A stretch of 64,000 bases of DNA from Blastomonas sp. SL216. Its GTDB lineage: Bacteria > Pseudomonadota > Alphaproteobacteria > Sphingomonadales > Sphingomonadaceae. The stretch covers positions 2,110,501-2,174,500 of the forward strand of contig CP113055.1 of the NCBI GenBank assembly GCA_026625625.1, written 5' to 3'. Position numbers and translations under genes: made by a program. The stretch's first letter is position 1. The number at the start of each line of letters is the position of its first letter. The notes below the pieces were generated by a model. It was not told the origin of the DNA and ran no database searches. It was given only the letters and a program-made list of their open reading frames with translations. This document shows, one piece after another, positions 42,952 through 51,053 of the stretch.

Positions 42952-43580
42952 CTGATCGCGGCAAAGATCATCGGGCCGCCAAGCTCGATCGACTTCTTGT
43001 ACGCCGGGCGATCGCGCAGGCGGTCGAGATAGGCGATCAGATTGGGCCGATCGCCAATCTGCTTGCTCGCCGTTGCGACCTCGAGCAGATAGGCCATGTT
43101 GATGTCCGCGCCGCTTAGCCGATCGCCAACGAGATAGTCATGGCCGGTCACCGCGCGTTCGACATGGTCGAGCAGCTTGGTCACTTCCGCGCCCATGAAG
43201 CCGCCGAGCATCGGGCCCAGGCCGCCGAAGCGCGGACCCAGCGCGGTGAAGATAATCGGGCTCGACATGGTGCCTTCGGCAAAATGCAGCCATTCGAGAT
43301 AGGCCGGACGGTCCTTGGCATTGGACGGTGCCAGCGTCTCGCTGCCGAAACGCTCGATCAGATATTCGATGATCGCACCCGATTCGACCATCACATGGCC
43401 ATCGACGACCACCGTCGGGGCCTTGGCCAGCGGATGCACCTCGCCCAGCGCAGGCGGCGCGCGGAAGGTCTGCGGATCGCGCTGGTGCCGCACCATCTCG
43501 TATGGCGTGCCCATTTCCTCCAGCAGCCAGATGACCCGGGTGGACCGCGAATATTCCAGGTGATGCAGCACGATGCTCAT
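42945..43580 (-). CDS. Glutathione S-transferase family protein
   Basis: Cytosolic GST of 211 aa. The thioredoxin-like N-terminal domain (residues 1-80) has LEYSRSTRVIWLLEEMG, the catalytic Ser position, and GKAPTVV-type cis-proline context in LAKAPTVVVDGHVMVESGAIIEYL. The C-terminal helical domain contains YLVGDRLSGADINMAYLLE, the N-capping box of GSTs. The start is ATG 43580. It is not in an operon. The substrate is unknown. Confidence 0.88.
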   Translation of the reverse strand: MSIVLHHLEYSRSTRVIWLLEEMGTPYEMVRHQRDPQTFRAPPALGEVHPLAKAPTVVVDGHVMVESGAIIEYLIERFGSETLAPSNAKDRPAYLEWLHFAEGTMSSPIIFTALGPRFGGLGPMLGGFMGAEVTKLLDHVERAVTGHDYLVGDRLSGADINMAYLLEVATASKQIGDRPNLIAYLDRLRDRPAYKKSIELGGPMIFAAISA

Positions 43581-43623
43581 TGAAGGTCTCTCCATTTCTG
43601 TTCTGTTTATGGAATAGCTGCGG

Positions 43624-44943
43624 TCAATCGGCCGAGGTCATCGTCTCCGGTGCGCCGGTGTCCGGCAGGCTCGCCGGGCCGTTCAGCGCGGGGTCGTTGT
43701 CCATCTCGGTCCAGTCGCTGAACGGACGGCCATAGATCTGGTCGAAAAATTCGTAAGGCAGGCGGAAGGGCCGGGTCGAACCGCTGTTCCACAGCATGAC
43801 GATGCCGGTGCGCAGCTCCGGATCGAACCACAGCACCGCGCGATAGCCGTTCACCGCGCCGCCATGGCCGACCAGCCAATGGCCGTCATAGATATGGCTG
43901 CGCCAGCCCTGGCCATAGCCATGGCTGATGATCAGCGCTTCGGGTCCGCTGCGACCACCCTTGTAGGTAGCAACGCGCGGGCGGTGGATCTCAGCCAGCA
44001 CGCCGGGCGTGATCACCTGGGGCGCCTGGCCCATCTGCGCCTGCATCCAGCGCGCCAGATCGACAATGTTCGAGCTGACCCCTGCCGCAGCGGGCACACG
44101 AAAATAGGCATCGGACAGCGTCTGGACATGACGGTGGCGATAGGGCCGCGCCCAGTTGGCCGCGCCGGTGAGGTTGGCCATCCCCAGCCCTGCGCTCTTC
44201 ATCCCCAGCGGGCCGAACAGCATCTGCTCTGCCGCCTTGTCGTACGGCGTCCGGGTCGCGTTGGCGACGATCTCGCTGAACGCATCATAGGCAACATTCT
44301 GATAGCTGTGGCAATCGCCCGGCATGCACTGCTGCGGGACGGTGGAGAGCATGTTGCGCAGCATGGGCGCAGGGTCGCCCGATTCCAGCTTGCCGTCATA
44401 GGCGTTGCGCGCCAGGCCCAGCCGGTGCGCGAGCAGATCGGGGATCGCCAGCCGGGTTTCCGCGCCGCCCGCAAGCTTCAGCGTGGTGTTGAAAGAAGAG
44501 AGCGGCGCCGACAGGCTGAGCTTGCCCTGCTGCGCGAGCTGATAGGCCAGCGTCCCCGCCACGCCCTTGGACACCGAGGCCCAGCGGAACACGGTTTGCG
44601 GCGTCACTGGCATGCCAGCCTCGCGATCGGCAAAGCCATAGCCGTTCACAAAGGTCAGCCGTCCGTTCTCGACTGCGGCGACAGCCAGCCCGACCATTTC
44701 AGGATCACGCATCAGCCTGGTGATACGGGCATCGAGCGCGGCATAATCGACCTTGCCCTGCCAGCGGTCGGGCGTCAGCGGCAGATTGGCATCGTCGATC
44801 AGCGCCGTGCTGGCCTGGGCCGCGATCGCCGGCGTACCAGTGACGACACCGCCCCCGCGCGACACGCTCATGCCAATGAGCAAGGCTCCTGCGGCAATGC
44901 CGCCCGCGGTCCAGAATAACGGACTACGCAGCCAGTGCTTCAT
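43624..44943 (-). CDS. Serine hydrolase of the beta-lactamase/penicillin-binding family (class C-like)
   Basis: A 439-aa protein with an N-terminal membrane anchor or uncleaved signal (residues 8-26). The catalytic S-x-x-K is Ser123-Val-Ser-Lys126 in FRWASVSKGVAG; Tyr214-Gln-Asn216 in CHSYQNVAYDAFSE is the Y-x-N element, and HGGAVNGYRAVLWF near residue 385 replaces the KTG box as in many class C-related esterases and D-amino acid peptidases. It could be a beta-lactamase, a DD-peptidase or an esterase; the anchor and the HGG box make a peptidase or esterase more likely than a resistance enzyme. The start is ATG 44943 (MKHWLRSP). Confidence 0.85.
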   Translation of the reverse strand: MKHWLRSPLFWTAGGIAAGALLIGMSVSRGGGVVTGTPAIAAQASTALIDDANLPLTPDRWQGKVDYAALDARITRLMRDPEMVGLAVAAVENGRLTFVNGYGFADREAGMPVTPQTVFRWASVSKGVAGTLAYQLAQQGKLSLSAPLSSFNTTLKLAGGAETRLAIPDLLAHRLGLARNAYDGKLESGDPAPMLRNMLSTVPQQCMPGDCHSYQNVAYDAFSEIVANATRTPYDKAAEQMLFGPLGMKSAGLGMANLTGAANWARPYRHRHVQTLSDAYFRVPAAAGVSSNIVDLARWMQAQMGQAPQVITPGVLAEIHRPRVATYKGGRSGPEALIISHGYGQGWRSHIYDGHWLVGHGGAVNGYRAVLWFDPELRTGIVMLWNSGSTRPFRLPYEFFDQIYGRPFSDWTEMDNDPALNGPASLPDTGAPETMTSAD

Positions 44944-45219
44944 GCTGTCTCCGAATGGTAAATTGCGCCCCGGCTGCAATGCCTTATCGCCTGCATTTCA
45001 GCCAATATGCACGTAATGCCCTGTAAAATGCTTAAGCACAAGTGAGGCGCGATTCGGTTAGTCGCCCACCCGGTCCGGATCATCGGCTCTTGGCGTCTGT
45101 CCCTCCGTTCGGGAGCCAGAGCACTCCCGGTGTGGCTGTGGTCACAAGCCTGCCGCCGATGGCTGGTAGAAGGCGCGCAAACCTATCGCAAAACCTTGAT
45201 CGAGCAGGAGAGCCCCCTC
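44944..45219. other. Intergenic region, 276 bp
   Basis: This divergent gap between the serine hydrolase and the small secreted protein shows no convincing gene, repeat or hairpin. An AT-rich part around 44995-45045 may hold the promoters. AGGAG at about 45206-45210 is the ribosome site of the following gene. Confidence 0.4.
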
Positions 45220-45612
45220 ATGACCTTCGCCCGCAACACACTTGCTGCGCTCGCTTTGCTGAGCTTGCCCGCCCTTGCCGCTGCCGCGCAAACTCCCGGC
45301 CCGCTGACCGGCACATGGACCAGCGATTTTGGCACCCTGACGTTGCTCGACCGGCAGGGCGAGATCACGGGATCCTATGACACCGATGACGGCCGGATCA
45401 CGGGCACCTTCGATGGCAAGGTCCTGCAGGGCTATTGGATCGAGTCCATATCGGATTATACCTGCGACACACCACGGATGGGCAGCCGCCACTGGGGACG
45501 CATCCGCTTCGAGTTGAACAGCGCCGGGACCGGATGGACCGGCACCTGGTCCTATTGCGACTATGAATATCTCGAAGGCAATGTCTGGAACGGTCGCCGC
45601 GCACCGCGCTGA
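45220..45612 (+). CDS. Small secreted protein of unknown function
   Basis: A 130-aa protein starting at ATG 45220, with AGGAG eight bases upstream. The signal peptide is MTFARNTLAALALLSLPALA, with cleavage likely after AAA near residue 23. The mature protein begins GPLTGTWTSDFGTLTLLDRQG, followed by ITGSYDTDDGRITGTFDGKVLQGYW: short beta strands of the pattern G-x-Y/F-x-x-x-D-G-x-I-x-G, as in small beta-barrel domains of the type found in membrane-associated lipocalin-like proteins. Two cysteines (YTCDTP, WSYCDYE) could form a disulfide. No family name can be given. It is convergent with the GST gene at 45623. Confidence 0.72.
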   Translation: MTFARNTLAALALLSLPALAAAAQTPGPLTGTWTSDFGTLTLLDRQGEITGSYDTDDGRITGTFDGKVLQGYWIESISDYTCDTPRMGSRHWGRIRFELNSAGTGWTGTWSYCDYEYLEGNVWNGRRAPR

Positions 45613-45622
45613 CCGGGCGGTA

Positions 45623-46306
45623 TCAGGCGCGATAGTCGGCCGTGATCGTGGCAACCCCGGCGATCTCGTCCTCATGCGCGGGATCGCGCCAGGTTTCGGC
45701 AAGCGCTGCGGCCTCCCAGTCGAGCATTGCCGGATGGGCGAGCATCCGGTCGACCCAGGCCTGGCCCTTCTCGCCAATGGCCAGGCCAAAGCTGCGCACG
45801 CGATAGGCGACGGGGGCGAAGAACGCGTCGACTGCGGTGAAGCGCTCGCCCGCCAGCCAGGGGCCGCCGAACCGGTCGAGCCCTTGCGCGAACAGCGCGC
45901 CGATGCGGTCGATATCGTTCTGCAGCGCGGGCGGCACCGCGATCAGTTCCGCGCACACACCGACGCTCATCGGGCAGATGTTGCGCAAGGGCGAAAAGCC
46001 CGAATGCATCTCTGCCGCCGCGCACCGCGCCCAGGCGCGCGCGACCGGATCGGCCGGCCACACGCCATCATGCCGCTCCGCCAGATATTCGACGATCGCC
46101 AGCGAATCCCAGACGACGATATCGCCATCGTGCAGGCACGGCACCTTGCCATTGGGCGCGAAGCTGCGGAATTCCTCCGAATTGTCGGGCCCGGCAAAGG
46201 GCACCAGCCGGTCGTCGAACGGGATTTCCAACGCACGCATCAGCAGCCAGGGGCGCAGCGACCAGCTCGAATAATTGCGGTTGGCGGTGAAAAGCGCATA
46301 GCCCAT
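45623..46306 (-). CDS. Glutathione S-transferase family protein (zeta/maleylacetoacetate isomerase-like)
   Basis: GST of 227 aa. The N-terminal domain has NRNYSSWSLRPWLLMRAL with the catalytic Ser pair, GKVPCLHDGDIVVWDSLAIVEYLAERH with the cis-proline and glutathione-binding residues. The C-terminal helical domain includes GPWLAGERFTAVDAFFAPVAYRV. The Ser-Ser-Trp-Ser motif resembles zeta-class enzymes. The start ATG 46306 shares one base with the stop of the esterase gene, so it is the last gene of the six-gene minus-strand run from scoA. Confidence 0.87.
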   Translation of the reverse strand: MGYALFTANRNYSSWSLRPWLLMRALEIPFDDRLVPFAGPDNSEEFRSFAPNGKVPCLHDGDIVVWDSLAIVEYLAERHDGVWPADPVARAWARCAAAEMHSGFSPLRNICPMSVGVCAELIAVPPALQNDIDRIGALFAQGLDRFGGPWLAGERFTAVDAFFAPVAYRVRSFGLAIGEKGQAWVDRMLAHPAMLDWEAAALAETWRDPAHEDEIAGVATITADYRA

Positions 46307-47217
46307 CAATCTTGTACCCCCGTCTTGCCCAGATGCCGGTTGAGGAACGCGGTGCTGTCGGCGAGCACCGGCCCCTTGCTGCGGAACGGAACCGACAGCG
46401 CCATCACCACCTCTTCATGGTCCAGCCCGCGATAGTTGATCAGCTCAGCCGGTGCGCCGAGCGCCGTCAGCCGCCGGGACAGGTTGATCGCGTTGCGCGG
46501 ACGAACGGTCTCGTCCCTGGTGCTCGTCACCAGCAGCATCGGCGGCGCATCGGCGCGGGCCTGGTCGATCGGCTGGGTGACCTTGGGATCAGCATATTGG
46601 CCCATCGCGTCGATCGAACGCTTGGTGGTGAACGGGTAGAAATCATAGGGTCCGCTGAGGCCCACCACCGCCTTGACGATGCCGGGATCGACATCCGCCG
46701 CCTTCAGCCAGCGCGGATCGAGCGCCAGTAGCACGGCGGTATGCGCGCCCGCCGAATGGCCCGAAAACGCGATGCGCTGCGGATCGCCGCCAAAGCGGTC
46801 GATATTGTCGCGCACCCAGGCGACGGCTTGCGCGCCATCCTGGACAAAGGCCGGGAAGTGCACTTCGGGCACCTTGCGGTAATCGGGGATGACGACGACG
46901 AACCCTTCGCGGGCCAGCGCACGCCCGGCAAAGGCATAATCCTGACGCGCACCCTTTACCCAGCCGCCGCCATGCCAGAAGATCAGCACCGGGCGCTTGT
47001 CACCGGCCGAGGCACCTTCGGCGCGCCACACGTCGAGCGTCTGGCCATGGCTGCCGAAGCGCACCGCCTCGGCGACCAGCCTGGCCCCCTTGCCGCCCCC
47101 CATCGCCGCATCGAGCTGGCTCAGCAACAGCGGCGGCGATGTGGTCGCGGCATAGAGGCCGAACCCGCCCAGCAGCGCGGCAAAGGCCGCCATGCCCAGC
47201 TTGGTCGAACGCTTCAT
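46306..47217 (-). CDS. Alpha/beta-hydrolase, HSL/BD-FAE-type esterase
   Basis: Predicted esterase of 303 aa with an N-terminal signal or anchor (residues 10-30). The oxyanion-hole motif is WHGGGWVKG (82-89), the nucleophile Ser155 is in FSGHSAGAHT, and the acid Asp235 and His267 are in VTSTRDETVRP and GLDHEEVV, so the triad is complete. These enzymes cleave short acyl or carbohydrate esters. It follows scoB by 8 bp and precedes the GST gene with one-base overlap. A role in ester use feeding the CoA-transferase is possible but only inferred. Confidence 0.87.
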   Translation of the reverse strand: MKRSTKLGMAAFAALLGGFGLYAATTSPPLLLSQLDAAMGGGKGARLVAEAVRFGSHGQTLDVWRAEGASAGDKRPVLIFWHGGGWVKGARQDYAFAGRALAREGFVVVIPDYRKVPEVHFPAFVQDGAQAVAWVRDNIDRFGGDPQRIAFSGHSAGAHTAVLLALDPRWLKAADVDPGIVKAVVGLSGPYDFYPFTTKRSIDAMGQYADPKVTQPIDQARADAPPMLLVTSTRDETVRPRNAINLSRRLTALGAPAELINYRGLDHEEVVMALSVPFRSKGPVLADSTAFLNRHLGKTGVQD

Positions 47218-47225
47218 GGCCCGGT

Positions 47226-47876
47226 TCAGCTGACGTAATGGGCGGTGGTCTTGGCCGCGACCTCGTCCGCCGTGACACCGGGCGCCAGTTCGATCAGCTT
47301 GAACGGGCTGTCATGGTCGGGGCGCTGGAACACCGCCAGATCGGTGATGATCATGTCGACCACGTTCTTGCCGGTCAGCGGCAGCGTGCACGAAGGGATG
47401 AACTTGGGGTCGTCGTTCTTTGAGGTGTGCTCCATCACCACGATGATCTTCTTGACGCCCGCGACCAGATCCATCGCGCCGCCCATGCCCTTGATCATCT
47501 TGCCCGGGATCATCCAGTTGGCGATGTCGCCATTCTCCGCGATTTCCATCGCGCCCAGCACGGTCAAGTCGATATGCCCGCCGCGGATCATCGCGAAGCT
47601 GTCGGACGAGCTGAAATAGCTCGACGAGGCAAGCTCGCTGATCGTCTGCTTGCCCGCGTTGATCAGATCGGCGTCCTCGTCGCCATCGAACGGGAACGGG
47701 CCGATGCCGAGCATGCCGTTTTCCGACTGCAGCGTCACCTCGATGCCTTCGGGCACATGGTTGGCGACCAGCGTCGGGATGCCGATGCCGAGATTGACGT
47801 AATAGCCGTCCTTGAGTTCCTTCGCGGCGCGCGCCGCCATGTCGTCACGGGTCCAGCCTTTGGTTTCCTGGGGCAT
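47226..47876 (-). CDS. scoB: 3-oxoacid CoA-transferase subunit B
   Basis: Beta subunit of succinyl-CoA:3-ketoacid (acetoacetate) CoA-transferase, 216 aa. The start ATG 47876 ([20 protein letters not shown], as family members) shares its A with the stop of the membrane protein gene. The active-site Glu is in [14 protein letters not shown], and [14 protein letters not shown] and [18 protein letters not shown] follow, all diagnostic. Together with subunit A at 49317-50024 it makes the enzyme for ketone-body or acetoacetate use. Two unrelated genes separate the subunits, which is unusual since the subunits are normally adjacent. Confidence 0.93.
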   Translation of the reverse strand: MPQETKGWTRDDMAARAAKELKDGYYVNLGIGIPTLVANHVPEGIEVTLQSENGMLGIGPFPFDGDEDADLINAGKQTISELASSSYFSSSDSFAMIRGGHIDLTVLGAMEIAENGDIANWMIPGKMIKGMGGAMDLVAGVKKIIVVMEHTSKNDDPKFIPSCTLPLTGKNVVDMIITDLAVFQRPDHDSPFKLIELAPGVTADEVAAKTTAHYVS

Positions 47877-48328
47877 TACAATGCTTCCTTCTTTGAAAGA
47901 GCTGGCCATGCCGCCCAGGTACCGACGGCATAGACAAGGCCGTAGACCAGCACGATGAGCGAGGACCAGATGTTAAAGGGGGTACGCGCGGGCGGTTCGA
48001 TGAGGATCGGAATGATCAACAGCCCCCGCGCCAGATAGATCGCGCTGATCAGCACCAGGGCGGTGCGCATCAGCGGCAGTTTCGGCAGGCGCCCTGCCCC
48101 GGCAAAGGCGTACCAGGCCCAGATCGCAAGGACGACGGCAATCCCGACAGTGAGCAGCGCAGGCTGCCACAGTCCGCGCTCCGCCATGCGTGCCATGTCC
48201 TCGCCCGCGCCGAAAAAGCGGTACCAGTCGGGCCCACCTGCAATGACGGCCAGGTGCAGCACAGCTGCGCACAGGCTGAGGCAGCCGCCGATCACGAGCC
48301 AGCGATTGCCCCGCCCGTTCCGGATCAC
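47876..48328 (-). CDS. Four-helix membrane protein of unknown function
   Basis: A 150-aa inner-membrane protein with four hydrophobic segments, at about residues 11-30, 56-76, 86-107 and 119-140. The N terminus is basic (MIRNGRGNR). [22 protein letters not shown] between helices 1 and 2 is acidic and aromatic. The family was not recognised. The start is GTG 48328 inside the phosphatase gene stop (GTGA overlap), and its TAA overlaps scoB, so it lies inside the CoA-transferase operon. Confidence 0.72.
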   Translation of the reverse strand: MIRNGRGNRWLVIGGCLSLCAAVLHLAVIAGGPDWYRFFGAGEDMARMAERGLWQPALLTVGIAVVLAIWAWYAFAGAGRLPKLPLMRTALVLISAIYLARGLLIIPILIEPPARTPFNIWSSLIVLVYGLVYAVGTWAAWPALSKKEAL

Positions 48329-49317
48329 GGCTGCGGCTGCCAGTGCGTTTCGGGCGGGAAGATGTCGTCAAAGCCGCCGCGGATGGATGGGCCGTAGACC
48401 GGGTTGGCGAACAGGAACCAGCCATTGCCCCACAGCCGGTCATAAGGTGCGGCGGTGGCCAGCGCGCGGCGCTGCAGCGGCGGCAGCTCGGGCTTGTTGA
48501 AGCCGTTGCGGAAATCGCCGAGCTGGTCGCCGGCCATGGCAATGACGCACCAGCGCGCGGCGATGGTGGCGCGGCGCTGATCCTTGCTCGATCCGGTCGC
48601 ATCGTCGCCCATCAGGAACAAGGTCTCGCCATGCCTGAAATCGCCCAGGCCCGCAGCGGCGAGCGTCTGTTCGCTGCCCTTGGCATTGGCGGAGGAGCGG
48701 TTGGTGTTGGCAATCGGCGTGATGCCCGCTGCCCGCAGCGCCTGCATCGCATCGAGCGCGCCGGGCATGGCCACGGCCTTGCCGATGCCGGTGCGTTCCC
48801 ACTGCTCCCAGGTCTTGGCGTCGAATTCCTTGCCGGTCAGCGCGAACCAGCGCATCGGGCCGATATTCCAGATCAGCGTTTCATCGGCATCGAACACGGC
48901 CGCAAGCGGCTTGTTGCCGCAGGCGAATGGCTTGCCGGTCGTCTCGTCGATGATCACGCTGTCGGCGGGCCGCGCCTTGGCCTTTGCGAGCGCATAAGCC
49001 GTCAGCGCGCCATAGGTCTGCCGCACCGAGATCGCACCTTCGGCCGAACCGTAGAGCCATTGCTGGCCCATCGGGACGGCTGGTACCGTGGCAGCGGCAG
49101 GCGCTGCCGGAGCGGCAGGCGCTTCGATAATGGTCGTGGTGCACGCCGTAAGTGCCAAGGCAGCGACCGCTGCGACGAGCTTTCCCCTCCCGCTTGCGGG
49201 AGGGGCAGGTTCAGCTTGCTGAACCAGGGTGGGCTGGGAGCACAAAGGTTGGCACATCCCCACCCCGGCCTGCGGCCACCCCTCCCGCCTGCGGGAGGGG
49301 AAAGGGGTCGCATTCAT
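48325..49317 (-). CDS. Acid phosphatase/5'-nucleotidase lipoprotein, e(P4) type, with repeat-derived N-terminal extension
   Basis: HAD-type outer-membrane phosphatase of 330 aa. The catalytic motif is VFDADETLIWN, followed by the third-strand WEQWERTG, motif II in PIANTNRSS and motif III/IV in FLMGDDATGSSKDQRR. The lipoprotein signal LVAAVAALALTAC has its Cys at residue 59, far too deep for a normal start: residues 3-45 are encoded by a palindromic repeat in frame. The likely start is ATG 49317, overlapping the scoA stop; an internal ATG at 49257 is also inside the repeat. No start codon exists directly before the signal peptide. The lipoprotein signal may therefore work from a long cytoplasmic-side extension, or the gene may be impaired in export. 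Confidence 0.82.
   Translation of the reverse strand: MNATPFPSRRREGWPQAGVGMCQPLCSQPTLVQQAEPAPPASGRGKLVAAVAALALTACTTTIIEAPAAPAAPAAATVPAVPMGQQWLYGSAEGAISVRQTYGALTAYALAKAKARPADSVIIDETTGKPFACGNKPLAAVFDADETLIWNIGPMRWFALTGKEFDAKTWEQWERTGIGKAVAMPGALDAMQALRAAGITPIANTNRSSANAKGSEQTLAAAGLGDFRHGETLFLMGDDATGSSKDQRRATIAARWCVIAMAGDQLGDFRNGFNKPELPPLQRRALATAAPYDRLWGNGWFLFANPVYGPSIRGGFDDIFPPETHWQPQP
49184..49300. repeat. Palindromic repeat (type A), copy 2, within the phosphatase coding sequence
   Basis: A 117-bp element, a multiple of three, with ends CCCCTCCCGC (49184-49193) and GCGGGAGGGG (49291-49300); with flanking bases the inverted ends are CTTTCCCCTCCCGC and GCGGGAGGGGAAAG. It shares GGTTCAGCTTGCTGAACC and the GGGTGGGC...CCCCACCC pair with copy 1 at 35091-35214. 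It lies inside the reading frame of the e(P4)-type phosphatase between codon 2-3 and the signal peptide, without introducing a stop. Confidence 0.88.
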
Positions 49318-50024
49318 CACGCGTCGGCCCGTTCGCGGACGGTGCGGAATTCGATCTTCTTGTCATAGGGTGCGCCGCAGATCAGGCGCTTCACATAGAT
49401 GCCGGGCAGGTGGATGGCGTCCGGATCGAGGCTGCCGGTCTCGACAATCTCCTCGACCTCGGCAACGCAGATCTTGCCCGCAGTCGCCATCGGCTGGTTG
49501 AAGTTGCGCGCGGTCTTGCGGAAGATCAGGTTGCCCGACTTGTCGGCCTTCCAGCCCTTGATGATGCACAGATCGGCATAGATGCCGCGCTCCAGGATAT
49601 AGGTCTGGCCGTCGAAATCCTTGTGCTCCTTGCCCTCGGCAACCTGGGTGCCGACACCGGTCTTGGTGTAGAAGCCCGGAATGCCCGCGCCGCCAGAGCG
49701 GCAGCGTTCGGCAAGCGTGCCCTGGGGGCAGAATTCCACTTCGAGCTCACCTGCCAGATACTGCCGCTCGAACTCCTTGTTCTCGCCGACATAGCTGGAG
49801 ATCATCTTCTTCACCTGGCGCGTGCGCAGCAGCTTGCCGAGGCCCTCGCCGTCGATCCCGGCGTTGTTCGAGGCGATGGTCAGGTCCTTGACACCCGAGT
49901 CGCGGATCGCATCGATCAGGCGTTCGGGAATACCGCACAGCCCGAAACCGCCGGCGCAGATCTGCATCCCGTCGAACAGCAGACCTTCCAGAGCGGATGC
50001 GGCATCGGGATAGATTTTCTGCAT
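49317..50024 (-). CDS. scoA: 3-oxoacid CoA-transferase subunit A
   Basis: Alpha subunit of succinyl-CoA:3-ketoacid CoA-transferase, 235 aa. The signature GGFGLCGIPERLIDAI (residues 25-40) and SGVKDLTIASNNAGIDGEGLGKLL are typical, as are GFYTKTGVGTQVAEGKEHKDFDGQTYILE (two parts) and NFNQPMATAGKICVAEVEEIVE. The start is ATG 50024. It is the first gene of a minus-strand run in which the phosphatase, membrane protein, scoB, esterase and GST genes follow with short or negative gaps. It is divergent from the universal stress gene. Confidence 0.94.
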   Translation of the reverse strand: MQKIYPDAASALEGLLFDGMQICAGGFGLCGIPERLIDAIRDSGVKDLTIASNNAGIDGEGLGKLLRTRQVKKMISSYVGENKEFERQYLAGELEVEFCPQGTLAERCRSGGAGIPGFYTKTGVGTQVAEGKEHKDFDGQTYILERGIYADLCIIKGWKADKSGNLIFRKTARNFNQPMATAGKICVAEVEEIVETGSLDPDAIHLPGIYVKRLICGAPYDKKIEFRTVRERADA

Positions 50025-50137
50025 GACGGATGTCTCCCAGTCAAAAGGGTCAGGAACGGCGGCAAAGCGGCAGGATTCCGTGATTCGCGCACCCTGCCCT
50101 GCCCTAGCGGCAAGCCTGCGCTTTTTCCAGCGCCCGG

Positions 50138-50151
50138 TTGATATGAATCAA
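50138..50151 (+). promoter_or_regulatory. FNR/FixK/Anr-type operator
   Basis: TTGATATGAATCAA is a perfect 14-bp palindrome of the form TTGAT-N4-ATCAA, the consensus of FNR, FixK and Anr regulators. It lies 55 bases before the start codon of the universal stress protein and 113 bases from scoA on the other strand. Activation of the stress protein gene under low oxygen is the simplest reading. Confidence 0.8.
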
Positions 50152-50206
50152 TGCGCTTGGCCGGGTTAAGGCGCAAGGTGCACGCACCAAAAGAGGAGAG
50201 CGTGTG

Positions 50207-51025
50207 ATGAAATCCATTCTGGTTTACGCCGATGGCGGCAAGGCCTTTGAATCCCGATTGCAGGTGGCGCTGGACCTTGCTCGCAGCCAGGGGGGGCATA
50301 TCACCTTTCTGCAGGCGACGCCCTTGTCCGGCTTCATCGTGATGGACCCGATGGGCGGCAGCTATGTGCCCAGCGCCATTCTGGAACAGCTGCGCGTGGA
50401 CGAGGACAAGTTGCGTGCAATCGTCGAAGCGCAGATGGGCATCGAAGGGCTGCCCTGGGACTGGACCGCCTATGACGGCGACGTCACCCAGGCGGTGATC
50501 AGCGCCTCGCGGCTTGCCGATGTGATCGTGCTGTCGCTCGACAATGCCGAGCGCAATGTGCGGCCCCACCCGCTGCTGTCGATTGCCGATGTCGCGGTGG
50601 AAACGCTCTGCCCGGTGCTGGCGGTGCCGACGACGCACAAGTCGCTCTATACCGGCGGCAAGATCCTGATCGCCTGGGATGGCAGCCACGAGGCGGCCAA
50701 TGCGGTGCGCCAGGCGCTGCCGCTGCTCAAGTCTGCAGGATCGGTGCATCTGGTGACGGTGGTCGAACCCAAAAAGGCAGGCGGTTTCCCGTCGACCGAA
50801 GCATGCGAATATCTCTCACGCCACGGCGTGCACAGCGAACTGATCGAACGCGAACGCGGGCTGATGTCGATCGAGGAGATCATCGAGAATGTTGCGGGCG
50901 AGATCGGCGCGGACATGCTGGTCATGGGCGCGTTCGGCCACAGCCGGCTGCGCGAGGTGCTGCTCGGCGGGGTGACGCGCTATTTCCTCAAGGACTCGAA
51001 CATCCCGCTTTTGCTGGCGCACTGA
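50207..51025 (+). CDS. Universal stress protein (tandem UspA domains)
   Basis: A 272-aa cytoplasmic protein with two UspA-type domains, residues 1-140 and 147-272. The second ends in the ATP-binding signature MGAFGHSRLREVLLGGVTRYFLKDSNIPLLLAH, of which G-x2-G-x9-G-S/T is partly changed (GHSRLREVLLGGVTRY). The first domain lacks a full glycine signature. The start ATG 50207 follows AAGAGGAGAG by eight bases; an in-frame GTG lies directly before it. Expression is probably under a FNR/FixK-type regulator given the perfect palindrome upstream. Tandem Usp proteins in proteobacteria are commonly linked to anaerobic or stationary survival. Confidence 0.88.
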   Translation: MKSILVYADGGKAFESRLQVALDLARSQGGHITFLQATPLSGFIVMDPMGGSYVPSAILEQLRVDEDKLRAIVEAQMGIEGLPWDWTAYDGDVTQAVISASRLADVIVLSLDNAERNVRPHPLLSIADVAVETLCPVLAVPTTHKSLYTGGKILIAWDGSHEAANAVRQALPLLKSAGSVHLVTVVEPKKAGGFPSTEACEYLSRHGVHSELIERERGLMSIEEIIENVAGEIGADMLVMGAFGHSRLREVLLGGVTRYFLKDSNIPLLLAH

Positions 51026-51053
51026 TCCGCACCAGCGCCAACGGCCGCGCGCG

